DNA from: a virus
Reading direction: 5' to 3' (one strand)
DNA length: 24,207 bases
IMG/VR virus record: IMGVR_UViG_3300005563_000098
Location: 1-24,207 of that record
Part shown: piece by piece, positions 6,976 through 14,998 of the stretch
How positions within the stretch are numbered: the stretch's first letter is position 1
Layout: each line of letters starts with the position of its first letter
Made by a program: the position numbers and the translations under genes
Notes under the pieces: model-generated
Database searches by the model: none
What the model was told of the DNA's origin: nothing
What the model saw: only the letters and a program-made list of their open reading frames with translations

Positions 6976-9098
6976 TTTTGGCGGCTCGTGGCCTTAACGT
7001 CTACTTGAACGCGACCCTTGCGCCAGAATGTCGGAGCGGCGTTACCGGACCATTTTATCTTGAGCTGTTCACCCTGGGCTCTGATGCTTTTTTGCCCCGT
7101 TGCGGATGTAATATCCAAGGAGTTATAAATTCGCTGGAATATCCCGCGTATGTTGCGAATGATTCCGGTGATGGTGATTGTATAGCCGCCCTGGAGATCA
7201 TCACTATCCGGTCTAATCCCATTCACGAGAATTTGACCGTCTGTGTTCGATTGATAGGAACTCTCAAGAAACCAAGATCGAGGGCCGCCGTCTTTGGTAA
7301 ATCCCTTCTCGTGGAACCAGATTTTTCCGGTCGTATCTACAGCTAGGGGATATTGAAAAACCGTGGCGTCAACAAAGCAGGTTCTATCGAACAGCCCACA
7401 TGACCAGATCGAGCCCGATAACGTGTCCAGGCTCACATAACGGGATACTTCGCTCCCATCTCTCAAATCTGGATAAAAAAACCATGCCTCCGCATAATTT
7501 TTACCCACAAGGCGTGAAGCATAAACTTTATCCTGCTGCACCCATGCAAGGTTGTCCTTTGTGTCTCTCGCGACGGGGCACGGTAATTGTGCTGGCGCGG
7601 CTCCACTAAAGGCAAAGAATGCCCCCGCTGGGGTCATCCAATACCATCGACCAGCTACCTCAGAGACCGCATTCGGGCCGATTAGACCACACCCATTCCC
7701 CAATTCGATAAAGTCATAAACTCTATTTGGGTCGGCGTTGTATCGCATCAGCCAGAAACTTGAATCCGTCCATATTCCGTTTCCATTAGCCGATCCCTTC
7801 CGGCCCGCGACAGCTCTACCACCGGACGAAAGCGTATCTCCACCGGCTAGATTCGTATCCGTGGGCGTCCAGGTCTGATTGTTCTCCGCATCGGACCAGT
7901 CGATTTGCAGGGCGTCAAAACTTCCGTCAAGATTCGACCCTACGGCGACGACTATGCGTTCATCCGTCACAAACATATGCCCGACTTGCGTAGGGGCATT
8001 GGGGAGTAAATGCGCGGTCGTCAGAACCTTGACGGAGACGTTATCAACCGTCCCGACGAAAGAACTGTCCTTCGTGAATACGATGGTATCGGAACCGCCG
8101 TTTGCATAGAAATCAACCGCATAATGCCCAGCCGCACTAAGTGCTGACCCGATAGAAGTGGCCCCATGCTTTGGCTGAAGTGTTCCGGCACTTCTGGTCA
8201 TGTCGAAAGTCAGAAGATGCCATGCGCCGTTATTAAGCGTGACGTTAGTAGATAAATCTGAGCCAGCGCCCGCAGTTGCGGTCGCCACTCCACCAGAGAT
8301 TACCCACCCCGAACCAGACGACCATCCGACCGAAGACGTAAAATCACCATTCGTCACAAGTTCCGTATTGGTGACGTTCGGCGCCCATTCGTAAATCCCC
8401 CCACCTCTCGGAGAGGCGAGAAGGTTTTCACCCCAAGGGGCCAAAGACCATGTTCTTGGATAGAGGGTAACTGAAGAAGCGGAACCTCCATATCCACCAG
8501 AGCCAAAACCACCCGTTCCAAACCCGGCCCCGCCAAGCCCATCCGACTGGCCGGGAGCTAACGAATATTCATAATAGACCGTACCACCACCGGGACCGGC
8601 TGCCGTCGCCGTCGCGGTCGTAATCACGTAGTTATTGGCGTCCGTGACCGATTGAACGACATATGAGCCGGATATTGTTATTCCGCCGACAGCGGAGGCG
8701 TTCGAAAAGCTGACCTTTTGGTTCGCCACCAGCCCATGGGATGTATGGGTGACAGTCGTTGTTGTTCCATTCGTGGTCGTGAACGGATTCGTCAGAGTTC
8801 CACGTGAAACAACCGGAGTGATATCATAGACGTTTCCGTCGATATCCATCGCATATAGTCTGAGATGTGTCCCGAATGCCGCGTATGGATTTCGCGCATT
8901 GTCCGCCCAGGTAAATGCACCCCTCGCCAATCCTAAGAGAGTGGTGGTTGACGCGGCTTCCTGGCCGTAGATTGTTTCCGGTTCCCCATCAATGAACCTG
9001 ATGCCGTTACCGTCGATGTAACGGCCCATGCTTCCGGCTTGGAGTGGTGAGTTATCCTTGTCTATGCCTGGCGTGAAATTAAGGTCAGTCCAGGTCAT
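6972..9098 (-). CDS. Tail hub / head-closure protein with inserted CBM-like domain
   Basis: The 708-residue protein starts MTWTDLNFTPGIDKDNSP and holds RYIDGNGIRFIDGEPE, features I associate with P22 gp10-like stabilisation or tail-hub proteins. Residues about 100-180 form a small beta domain (THTSHGL...ISGSYVV). A Gly-rich linker (187-206) follows. From about 246 to 360 a separate module begins ELVTNGDF, continues through GWVISGGVATATAG and ends FVGTVDNVSVKVL, as in CBM4_9-type jelly rolls. The main fold resumes at NAPTQVGHMFVTDERIVVAVG (367-387) and includes ENNQTW. No good ribosome-binding site precedes the ATG, which overlaps the stop of an 18-codon ORF (TAATG). The module suggests glycan binding at the tail tip. 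Confidence 0.75.
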   Translation of the reverse strand: MTWTDLNFTPGIDKDNSPLQAGSMGRYIDGNGIRFIDGEPETIYGQEAASTTTLLGLARGAFTWADNARNPYAAFGTHLRLYAMDIDGNVYDITPVVSRGTLTNPFTTTNGTTTTVTHTSHGLVANQKVSFSNASAVGGITISGSYVVQSVTDANNYVITTATATAAGPGGGTVYYEYSLAPGQSDGLGGAGFGTGGFGSGGYGGSASSVTLYPRTWSLAPWGENLLASPRGGGIYEWAPNVTNTELVTNGDFTSSVGWSSGSGWVISGGVATATAGAGSDLSTNVTLNNGAWHLLTFDMTRSAGTLQPKHGATSIGSALSAAGHYAVDFYANGGSDTIVFTKDSSFVGTVDNVSVKVLTTAHLLPNAPTQVGHMFVTDERIVVAVGSNLDGSFDALQIDWSDAENNQTWTPTDTNLAGGDTLSSGGRAVAGRKGSANGNGIWTDSSFWLMRYNADPNRVYDFIELGNGCGLIGPNAVSEVAGRWYWMTPAGAFFAFSGAAPAQLPCPVARDTKDNLAWVQQDKVYASRLVGKNYAEAWFFYPDLRDGSEVSRYVSLDTLSGSIWSCGLFDRTCFVDATVFQYPLAVDTTGKIWFHEKGFTKDGGPRSWFLESSYQSNTDGQILVNGIRPDSDDLQGGYTITITGIIRNIRGIFQRIYNSLDITSATGQKSIRAQGEQLKIKWSGNAAPTFWRKGRVQVDVKATSRQK

Positions 9099-9154
9099 TA
9101 GGTTGTGGGCCAGTTATCCATGTCGGCTTTTATGGGCATCTTGCGGATAGACAT
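9098..9154 (-). CDS. Possible 18-residue leader peptide ORF
   Basis: The gap before the hub gene is filled by an ORF encoding MSIRKMPIKADMDNWPTT. Its TAA overlaps the hub ATG as TAATG. An AGGCG stretch lies 4 bases before its ATG, whereas the hub gene lacks its own ribosome-binding site. It may serve mainly to couple translation into the hub gene. Its length is too short to judge by coding bias. Confidence 0.35.
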   Translation of the reverse strand: MSIRKMPIKADMDNWPTT

Positions 9155-9160
9155 TTACGC

Positions 9161-9478
9161 CTACGCACCCTTGTCTAGCTTCTGGACCGCGTCCTTCACG
9201 GCGGAATTGTCTGCGAGAACCGCCAACGTATCGACTGCCGTAAACCAGGCGTGACCGTTGACGCCAGATGATCCGCCGGCAATAACTCCGTATTCGCTAC
9301 TGGACCCTTCAATCGCAGCCCATGTCGCATCGACGCCGGCATCACCTGCCGCGCTTGCGGTCGCCAATGCATCGGCGGAAACGCGCTTCAGGTCGGCAAG
9401 GGCTTCGATAAGGTTTCCAACTGCCAAGGCGACCTTGTTCGAAAGCGCCTTCGTAACATCGTAATCGAGTACAGCCAT
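9161..9478 (-). CDS. Small Ala-rich putative virion protein
   Basis: This 105-residue acidic, Ala-rich protein has helical ends and a central Gly/Ser segment (EYGVIAGGSSGVNGHAWF). A clear AGGAG lies 5 bases before the ATG. It belongs to the run of small genes between the adaptor and the tail hub, so a structural role is likely. I do not recognise a family. Confidence 0.55.
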   Translation of the reverse strand: MAVLDYDVTKALSNKVALAVGNLIEALADLKRVSADALATASAAGDAGVDATWAAIEGSSSEYGVIAGGSSGVNGHAWFTAVDTLAVLADNSAVKDAVQKLDKGA

Positions 9479-9479
9479 T

Positions 9480-9776
9480 TTATGCTCCTATGGTTGCGCG
9501 CAATGCGCTGGCTTGGTTGAACTGTCCTTTTTTATCGAGTAATGCAGCGCGGCCAAGGACCATGGCGCGGTTTTGCTGCTGATGATCAATCGGTCGCGCG
9601 AGCGCATTCGGATTGGTGAATGCTCCGTTGACATAGGTCCAGCCTGCATATTCGGCGTGGTACGCATCAAGCGTAATGAACTCAATGCCAGCGGGAGGGT
9701 CTGCTAAAGGGCCTGTGGTGGACGTGACTGCACTTACAAACCCATCAGATGTGCGTATATGCGCCGTATAGTACAT
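9480..9776 (-). CDS. Small tail-region protein
   Basis: The 98-residue protein begins with a beta-rich part (YYTAHIRTSDGFVSAVTS) and ends in a helical part with RAMVLGRAALLDKKGQFNQA. The layout resembles small phage tail or chaperone-like proteins with an N-terminal beta element. GGAG lies 8 bases before the ATG, and the start overlaps the preceding stop (TAATG). Its function is unknown. Confidence 0.55.
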   Translation of the reverse strand: MYYTAHIRTSDGFVSAVTSTTGPLADPPAGIEFITLDAYHAEYAGWTYVNGAFTNPNALARPIDHQQQNRAMVLGRAALLDKKGQFNQASALRATIGA

Positions 9777-10033
9777 TAGTAATACTCCACAACGACAAAC
9801 CGCACAGTGGGAGCGCCTGTGGAGTTTATGCCGGAAACGGTTGTCGAATTGGTTAGCGTCAGCGCTACGGCGCTTCTGCTTGGATCGGTGGCAGAATCTC
9901 CGCTTACCCCTAGATTCGCGAGAACGGCCTTCGCTGTATTGACACTGGAAATTGTAGCCGACCCAACTCCAGCAGCCATGCCGATAGAACCATATTGCAC
10001 GCTCCGAATGGTGCCGCTCGGAATAATGGCCAT
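9776..10033 (-). CDS. Small beta-rich putative structural protein
   Basis: The 85-residue protein is Ser/Thr/Val-rich with alternating hydrophobics (TIRSVQYGSIGM, TVRFVVVEYY), as in small beta-sandwich tail proteins. It sits between two similar short genes with one-base stop/start overlaps (TAATG) at both ends. It may be paired with the next upstream protein, which has similar composition. No family is recognised. Confidence 0.5.
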   Translation of the reverse strand: MAIIPSGTIRSVQYGSIGMAAGVGSATISSVNTAKAVLANLGVSGDSATDPSRSAVALTLTNSTTVSGINSTGAPTVRFVVVEYY

Positions 10034-10365
10034 TAGCCGAGCGTCCTTTTATTAATCATCAAATTGACCGCAGAATTAACTGTTGCGGCGCCAGTGATGT
10101 AGTCGCCCTCTTTCAGCACAATCGGTCCGGAAATCTGTTGCGTCGTAAATCCTGTAAGGGTCATGGAATTTACAATCTGTTGCGTGCCATGACTGATCGT
10201 CACGCCCACAGTTGTGCTGGTAATGCTGGTGATGAAGATATTTTCCACGATTTGAACAAGATTCGCGCCAACCGCAGATGTTATTGTTGCCGTAGCGGAA
10301 ACAAGCGCGACCTTGTCGTAATCGTAATTGAATGTCGAAAGCGCGGCGACATTTGGATTTGACAT
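10033..10365 (-). CDS. Beta-rich putative tail or decoration protein
   Basis: The 110-residue protein is rich in Thr, Val, Ile and Ser with many short beta-strand patterns (FITSITSTTVGVTISHG, GDYITGAATV). AGGAG lies 10 bases before the ATG, which overlaps the previous stop (TAATG). Its composition suits a decoration, collar or fibre component. No catalytic motif or known family is seen. Confidence 0.5.
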   Translation of the reverse strand: MSNPNVAALSTFNYDYDKVALVSATATITSAVGANLVQIVENIFITSITSTTVGVTISHGTQQIVNSMTLTGFTTQQISGPIVLKEGDYITGAATVNSAVNLMINKRTLG

Positions 10366-11042
10366 TAGATTTTAACTCCTAAGGCAAGTGTCATAGCAAT
10401 CGCCGTTTTCTTTGCGTTGACGGTCAGACGCGTGTTTTCGTTCCCACCGAGGTTTTGCGTTGCCATGCTGATATCACCGCTGACGGTTATTTTCTGAGAG
10501 AGATATCCGGCTGTCGTATCGGTTCCGCTGTTCAGCATTGTTCCGGCTGAGGCGGGTAATGCCGCATTGGCAATCAGCGTTTGAACCTGGGAATAGTTCG
10601 GTACATCCCCCGCGTTCGTGAGCGTTGTGGTCTCGCCCATCCATGTCGGAGTGTCGGTGGTGTAATCCGTGGAGCCGTCGCACCTAATCAGCACGCGGCG
10701 ATTGTTGGGGATCGCAACGCCAGTACCGCCAGAACATTTAATAGTTACAGTTGCCCCAGCGGTATTATGAACGCTCATCCAGTTCTGATAGGTCGGGAAC
10801 GTTAGGGTCGCGGCGGCCGACAGCGCCCCGGTAAGCAGCAAATGCGCGCATTGGCCTATGTTTCCGGTGCTGTAATTTGTCCACGAGACCGTCGCATCCC
10901 CCGTCACAGCAAGGGTTTGATAACCCTTCATTGCCTGCTCTGTCTGACGCTGCGTCGTGATGAGATATCCGCCCCATAAGTTCGTATTCGAACCCGTGGA
11001 CTGCTCACGCGTTAGGAGGATTGTGCTCGCGGTGTCTGTCAC
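10365..11042 (-). CDS. Tail fibre-like structural protein
   Basis: This 225-residue protein resembles, from memory, a common phage family with an N-terminal LTREQSTGSNTNLWGGYL element (a TGxNxNxWG motif). It then has repeated beta segments such as LLLTGALSAAATLTFP and HNTAGATVTIKCSGGTGVA, and IRCDGSTDY. These are often annotated as tail fibre or minor structural proteins. The GTG start overlaps the preceding stop (GTGA). The C-terminus (GDISMATQNLGGNENTRL) is beta-rich. It is a candidate distal fibre part, though short. Confidence 0.6.
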   Translation of the reverse strand: MTDTASTILLTREQSTGSNTNLWGGYLITTQRQTEQAMKGYQTLAVTGDATVSWTNYSTGNIGQCAHLLLTGALSAAATLTFPTYQNWMSVHNTAGATVTIKCSGGTGVAIPNNRRVLIRCDGSTDYTTDTPTWMGETTTLTNAGDVPNYSQVQTLIANAALPASAGTMLNSGTDTTAGYLSQKITVSGDISMATQNLGGNENTRLTVNAKKTAIAMTLALGVKI

Positions 11043-11320
11043 TGGAACCTGGCCCCGCTCTTTTCAATGACCGTATTGAACGGATCGCAAAACCACTGTT
11101 CCAGCATGGCCACCCGGGCGGCGCTTTCGCTCGGGTGGCGGATTGCGCTGTCCAATGTCTCCTCGACGGCTGGCGGGACAGCAACCCTCGGGCTCGCGAG
11201 ATATGTTTCGATGATACGAAGCACAGTTAAGGCCGCGTCGGGGTCGCCCGCCAGAATGAGCGCATGAGCCGCTGCAAGATGGCCTGCGGCGTGATAGCGG
11301 ATATTCTCAGGTGTACTCAT
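11039..11320 (-). CDS. Small helical phage protein
   Basis: The 93-residue protein is helical and Ala-rich with a hairpin-like core (HAAGHLAAAHALILAGDPDAALTVLRIIETYLASP) and conserved-looking HPSESAARVAMLEQWF. It overlaps both neighbours (ATGA, GTGA). I do not recognise it. A role in head-tail joining or assembly is a guess from position. Confidence 0.5.
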   Translation of the reverse strand: MSTPENIRYHAAGHLAAAHALILAGDPDAALTVLRIIETYLASPRVAVPPAVEETLDSAIRHPSESAARVAMLEQWFCDPFNTVIEKSGARFQ

Positions 11321-11559
11321 GCTGCCGATCCATCTGCATATCTCCAGGTCGTTCCGTCAGACCAAGCGGGCTTTGCTGTTGCTCGAACGTAGTAGGCACA
11401 AAATGCGAAGTTGACCGCGCTCGGAAGGTTTGCGGCGGCAGCAACGTTCGGCATACGGTTCGCGGTGGCGAATCTGGCATTCACCCATTGGACCAAGTCT
11501 CTTATTGCCGCGATGAGGTAGGGCGGTGATTCTGCCGGCGGAACGGGTTGGTTAGGCAA
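11317..11559 (-). CDS. Small phage protein with C-terminal W-x-DGT-x-W motif
   Basis: The 80-residue protein has a Pro-rich N-terminus and a helical part (LIAAIRDLVQWVNAR). The C-terminus, PAWSDGTTWRYADGSAA, resembles the end strands of small phage structural proteins. It begins with TTG, with AGGTG 4 bases upstream, and overlaps the adaptor gene by 8 bases. No ATG or GTG is available in a sensible place. Its function is unknown. Confidence 0.5.
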   Translation of the reverse strand: MPNQPVPPAESPPYLIAAIRDLVQWVNARFATANRMPNVAAAANLPSAVNFAFCAYYVRATAKPAWSDGTTWRYADGSAA

Positions 11560-12232
11560 TCGACACCTGAAGATTTGGCTTAGTTGGGACTGCAGCCCAT
11601 CTCACGTTCCGGTCATCGCCCATCAGGTCGTTTACGTTCTGGTCGTAATAACCCTTCCAGTATTGGAGACGATCATCGTTCTCCAGGAAGATGGATATCT
11701 CCATCATCGACCGTTCCACATAGATATCGGGGTGATAGGTCAGCACCCAATTCGTCGTGTTGGTGGTGCTCAAGGCCGGGATTTGTTGGGTGTAAATGAG
11801 CTTCGTCGCGTAAGACGCGTCCGGAATTGGGCGCATGTAGGCGCGGTTAGTCCCAACAATGGTGTATTTCTCTGGCTTGCCGGTCGTCGCGTTCGGGTAT
11901 TGGGTGAATAATGTTGTGGGATCGACAAATTCGAGAATCTGAACCGGGTCGGTCGCGATGAGAAAGGTTCTGGCACCTGCGAAATCGGTGGGAAAATCCA
12001 TATATTCCACACCGAGGGCAGTTGTCAGAGATGAGGTCAGGCTCTCCATGTTCTTGTTCCCGCCTCGGGAGACAAGATCGCGCTGGATTCCGGCGGTTGC
12101 GTTGGCGATGGCGCGTTTCACCATCCCATCAATCGTGGAAGGTGAGTATGCCGTTACATCGGCGAACATATCGTCCCGGTTTGCCGTATCGCCTACTGCC
12201 GCTTGGAGTTTGGCGTAGGTGTCGATGGCCAT
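11552..12232 (-). CDS. SU10-type head-tail adaptor protein
   Basis: The 226-residue protein matches the pattern I know for SU10-like adaptor proteins that bind beneath the portal. It has an N-terminal helical part (KLQAAVGDTANRDDM, MVKRAIANATAGIQRDL). A beta part follows with EYMDFPTDFAGARTF, GKPEKYTIVGTNRAYMRPIP and KLIYTQQIPALS. Helices NWVLTYHPDIYVERSMMEIS and DRLQYWKGYYDQN follow. The ATG shares a base with the upstream stop (TGATG). It would form a ring extending the portal and receive the tail. Confidence 0.7.
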   Translation of the reverse strand: MAIDTYAKLQAAVGDTANRDDMFADVTAYSPSTIDGMVKRAIANATAGIQRDLVSRGGNKNMESLTSSLTTALGVEYMDFPTDFAGARTFLIATDPVQILEFVDPTTLFTQYPNATTGKPEKYTIVGTNRAYMRPIPDASYATKLIYTQQIPALSTTNTTNWVLTYHPDIYVERSMMEISIFLENDDRLQYWKGYYDQNVNDLMGDDRNVRWAAVPTKPNLQVSIA

Positions 12233-12597
12233 CAGATTCGACCCGGCACCGTCTTAAGCTTGTAATTATCTCTGTCATTGATGATCTGGCGGAATTTCTT
12301 CTCGTCGTATCCATGACCGGGTTGGAAGCCGCATTTCTTCTTGATCTGCTCGTGAATGGCTATCGGCAGGGATGTAGCTTGGTACATCTCCTTGCCCTTA
12401 AAGCCGGTGAAATCGTTCTGCCGGGCAATATTCATATCCAAGACGCCTTGGATTAACTGCTTCGGCTGCTCGTGCCTGACAGTCATCTTCCGATCCTGGC
12501 CCTCACCGTGGAACCATATGGTCGTGCGAATACCCAACACTGGGTTCCATTTCTGGTAAACGCCGGGTGAGATTTGTGTGAAGCTGAGATCGATCAT
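12232..12597 (-). CDS. Phage protein downstream of the capsid gene, function unknown
   Basis: With the ATG at 12597 this is 121 residues, beginning MIDLSFTQISPGVYQKWNP. It has a small beta-rich first half (IRTTIWFHGEGQDRKMT) and a basic helical second half (DEKKFRQIINDRDNYK). A longer reading from a GTG at 12624 would start inside the terminator stem, with GGAG nearby. I prefer the later ATG, which lies 1 base past the T tract and lacks a clear ribosome-binding site. Its place between capsid and adaptor suggests a head-completion or minor virion protein. Confidence 0.5.
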   Translation of the reverse strand: MIDLSFTQISPGVYQKWNPVLGIRTTIWFHGEGQDRKMTVRHEQPKQLIQGVLDMNIARQNDFTGFKGKEMYQATSLPIAIHEQIKKKCGFQPGHGYDEKKFRQIINDRDNYKLKTVPGRI

Positions 12598-12598
12598 A

Positions 12599-12628
12599 AG
12601 AAAACGGGGTGAGATTGCTCCCACCCCG
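12599..12628 (-). terminator. Intrinsic terminator after the major capsid gene
   Basis: As minus-strand RNA, a 10-bp stem CGGGGTGGGA/TCTCACCCCG closes a GCAA (GNRA) tetraloop and is followed by TTTTCT. It begins 14 bases after the capsid stop. A terminator here would set capsid mRNA above the downstream structural genes, or partly stop transcription before them. The stem has one G-U pair. Confidence 0.8.
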
Positions 12629-12642
12629 CTCCATTTTCAGTT

Positions 12643-13659
12643 CTAGGTGACGGCGAACAAGGCTGCGTGCGCTTTGGGCGCGTCAACCTGCAAGGTATAC
12701 TCGGCGATGACCTCAAATTTGTCGGCATCGCCGGTCTTAGCCAGGTCCTCCGTGAACATAGGTCGCAAGTAGCTCACGGCGGCGTGTCGCGTATCCAAGA
12801 TATGGATTGTATTGTCCAACCCATTTGTCGTCGCAGAGTCCGATGCGTATTGAACATCCACGGCGACCTCCAACTGACTGAAGTTGGACAGCCATGTGTC
12901 AACCGTTCCAATCAGAACGCCGGGCTTGACAGCATTCATATTGTAACGGATCTGCGCAGCGCCGCCCAAAGACGACTGCAGCGTGAGGTTTGAGAACGCC
13001 GTCTTTTGCTTGGGCGACATCAGAACAAGGTTGGGCTTGCCGCCGGAGATGTACGCCGCCTGAACCGCGCCGTTAAGGCTGGTGAGATTCATCGCACGGG
13101 AGGTTGTCGCGGCCAAATTCCACGCGGTGGCGCCAGTACCTGAACCAGCCGTATAGAGGTTGGAGCCGAACTGAGCCGTCGTATCAGAGTTGGTGATATA
13201 TCCACCAAGTCCAGCCGCCTGACGCACGGTGGTTGTGCCACCGGAGGCATAAGCGACGTTATCCGCGAGCATCACTTCCATATCGCGGCGAAGCTCGACG
13301 GCCTTCAGCATTTTCTGGTTGTCGAGTTCGTTCGAAATGCCGGCCACGACAACGGACGACATGGTGCCGGTGACGGAGCCGATTTTCTTACTGATGGTGC
13401 AGATGTTGAAAAGACGAGTACGCGCCGTTGCCGCAGCAGCGGATACGTTGTCATCACCTTCCAACTGGGCGTTGGTTTTAACGGCAGCCGCAAGAGTCTG
13501 GACCTGCCATTCATGCTTAGTCTGTTTGGCAGCGGGCCCGGTGCCGATGTTCGAGAACAGCGGCGTTTCCTGGGGATCGATCAAGGCAACGATATCGGTC
13601 AAATCCTCGCGGATACCGATAGCAGCAAAGGTATTTTGAGAGTTCGTTTGCATAGTCAT
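12643..13659 (-). CDS. Major capsid protein (SU10-type, HK97 fold)
   Basis: The 338-residue protein contains REDLTDIVALIDPQETPLFS near the N-terminus and HEWQVQTLAA at about 49-58. These match the start of SU10/DUF5309-type major capsid proteins. The rest (LRRDMEVMLADNVAY, NLVLMSPKQKTAF, IHILDTRHAAVSYLRPM) fits the HK97-fold layout of E-loop region, spine helix and P domain, though fold placement is inferred. AAGGA lies 9 bases before the first ATG. It follows the scaffold and ends before a strong terminator. It forms the icosahedral shell. Confidence 0.85.
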   Translation of the reverse strand: MTMQTNSQNTFAAIGIREDLTDIVALIDPQETPLFSNIGTGPAAKQTKHEWQVQTLAAAVKTNAQLEGDDNVSAAAATARTRLFNICTISKKIGSVTGTMSSVVVAGISNELDNQKMLKAVELRRDMEVMLADNVAYASGGTTTVRQAAGLGGYITNSDTTAQFGSNLYTAGSGTGATAWNLAATTSRAMNLTSLNGAVQAAYISGGKPNLVLMSPKQKTAFSNLTLQSSLGGAAQIRYNMNAVKPGVLIGTVDTWLSNFSQLEVAVDVQYASDSATTNGLDNTIHILDTRHAAVSYLRPMFTEDLAKTGDADKFEVIAEYTLQVDAPKAHAALFAVT

Positions 13660-13678
13660 CGTGGCAGTTCCTTATGGG

Positions 13679-14698
13679 TTAGCCGCGCTGTGCTCTGCGT
13701 AATCCAAGGATTGCAGCGGCGTCGGCGATTGAGCCTGTGGACTTAAGACGCGCTGTCGCTTGCTGGATTGAGGATTGGCGTTGCGCCTGCGCACTGACTT
13801 TGGCGCCGGGCCGAACAACCTGGGGCTTGCCGGAAATCATTTTGGTGACGTTTCCCGCATTCGCTTCCGCCGCGTCTTGCAGCATGGCTTTATGCAGGAC
13901 CTTGATCATCCAAGGCTTCGTCATCATCTTGACTTCGCTCGGGTCAGCCCCTTCTTTGAGGGCGTAGACCGACATTGCCGTATAGTCCTTGTCCCGTTGC
14001 GCTGGGTCGGACCAAGACGACTGGTAACTTTCGGCAAGCTGCTTATCCCGGAGATTGACGGCCTCGGAATAGGCGCGCTGTTCGGCCTGTGATTTGGCCA
14101 TCTGAGCGCGATCTATTTCAGCCATCTGCTCCTGTTGATCGGCGAACCGCTCCAACCCACTGACCGGATCTTCTGAAAGCCACTGTTTGAGTGTCTTCGG
14201 CTGTCCAATCTTCTGTTGGAGGTGTCCAATCATCGTATCCAGTTGCGTCAGCTTCTGCGACCGCTCGGCTTCAAGCCCTTTGCGCTCCTCAGCAAGCGCC
14301 TGAAGACGGCGCGTGTGATCGGCTTTGAGCATGATGTTTTCGCGAATCTCGTCCTTTGTCAGGGCCACGCCTTCGCCAAGATCGATCGTCCCAGAGGGGT
14401 CGTCTTGAGCTTCGGCGGTTTTGGCATCGGGTGATTCGGCGGCAGCAGTATTGTCTTGGGGCTCATCACCCGGATTGGGCTGCTCATCCTCGACGGGCTG
14501 CGCAATTTCTTGGGATTGAGCGTTGGCCTGGGTCGTCCGCTCTTGGCGGGCCTGGGCTGCACGCTGTCCCAATGTCCGGGCAGCATCGGAAACGGGGTTG
14601 GCCGGCGCGACCTTGCTCTCGGCATAGCGCTGCGCGGCTTGGGCAACAGTGAGGGTTGTCGGCTGCTGTGGCGCAGCGACTTGGGTCTGTTCTGACAT
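13679..14698 (-). CDS. Capsid scaffolding protein
   Basis: The 339-residue, highly charged, Gln/Ala/Glu-rich protein has a disordered N-terminal half (about 30-105) and then a coiled-coil core. The core includes KADHTRRLQALAEERKGLEAE and LDTMIGHLQQKI, with a basic C-terminus (LRRAQRG) that could bind capsid protein. The KADHTRR block is common in phage scaffolds. AGAGGA lies 5 bases before the ATG. It sits directly before the capsid gene, as scaffolds do. I see no protease motif. It guides shell assembly and leaves during maturation. Confidence 0.8.
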   Translation of the reverse strand: MSEQTQVAAPQQPTTLTVAQAAQRYAESKVAPANPVSDAARTLGQRAAQARQERTTQANAQSQEIAQPVEDEQPNPGDEPQDNTAAAESPDAKTAEAQDDPSGTIDLGEGVALTKDEIRENIMLKADHTRRLQALAEERKGLEAERSQKLTQLDTMIGHLQQKIGQPKTLKQWLSEDPVSGLERFADQQEQMAEIDRAQMAKSQAEQRAYSEAVNLRDKQLAESYQSSWSDPAQRDKDYTAMSVYALKEGADPSEVKMMTKPWMIKVLHKAMLQDAAEANAGNVTKMISGKPQVVRPGAKVSAQAQRQSSIQQATARLKSTGSIADAAAILGLRRAQRG

Positions 14699-14710
14699 GA
14701 TATCCTCTGA

Positions 14711-14998
14711 TTATTTCGCTAGGAAATCGGTCCAGGCCGTCCAACGACGTTTGGCCTGGTCTTCATAGAAGCTGGAAACGTCTTCGTCCTTTGGCTTATC
14801 CGTGGCCATTAGTGCATTCAGATGTGCGGCGACCTTATCCACGGTCCGCCATGCATCGAGATAACGCCTACGTCCTTGGTCGTCTTTCTCATCACACGCG
14901 AGAGCAGCCGCCAATGTCTGGCGCTTGGCTTCATTCAAAGCAGCAACAAACGCATGGTTGTTCATCAGGTACTTAGCTTCCGCCGCAACGTCACTCAT
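14711..14998 (-). CDS. Small protein between portal and scaffold
   Basis: This 95-residue helical charged protein contains KRQTLAAALACDEKDDQGRR and ends RRWTAWTDFLAK. The start overlaps the portal stop (ATGA), and 12 bases separate its stop from the scaffold start. Small genes in this place are frequent in podovirus-like phages. Its role is unknown, perhaps in portal or scaffold interaction. Confidence 0.55.
   Translation of the reverse strand: MSDVAAEAKYLMNNHAFVAALNEAKRQTLAAALACDEKDDQGRRRYLDAWRTVDKVAAHLNALMATDKPKDEDVSSFYEDQAKRRWTAWTDFLAK

Noticed and set aside
13319-13639. 106-codon + strand ORF inside the capsid gene
   Set aside because: It is antisense to a clear major capsid protein, with no ribosome-binding site or family motif.
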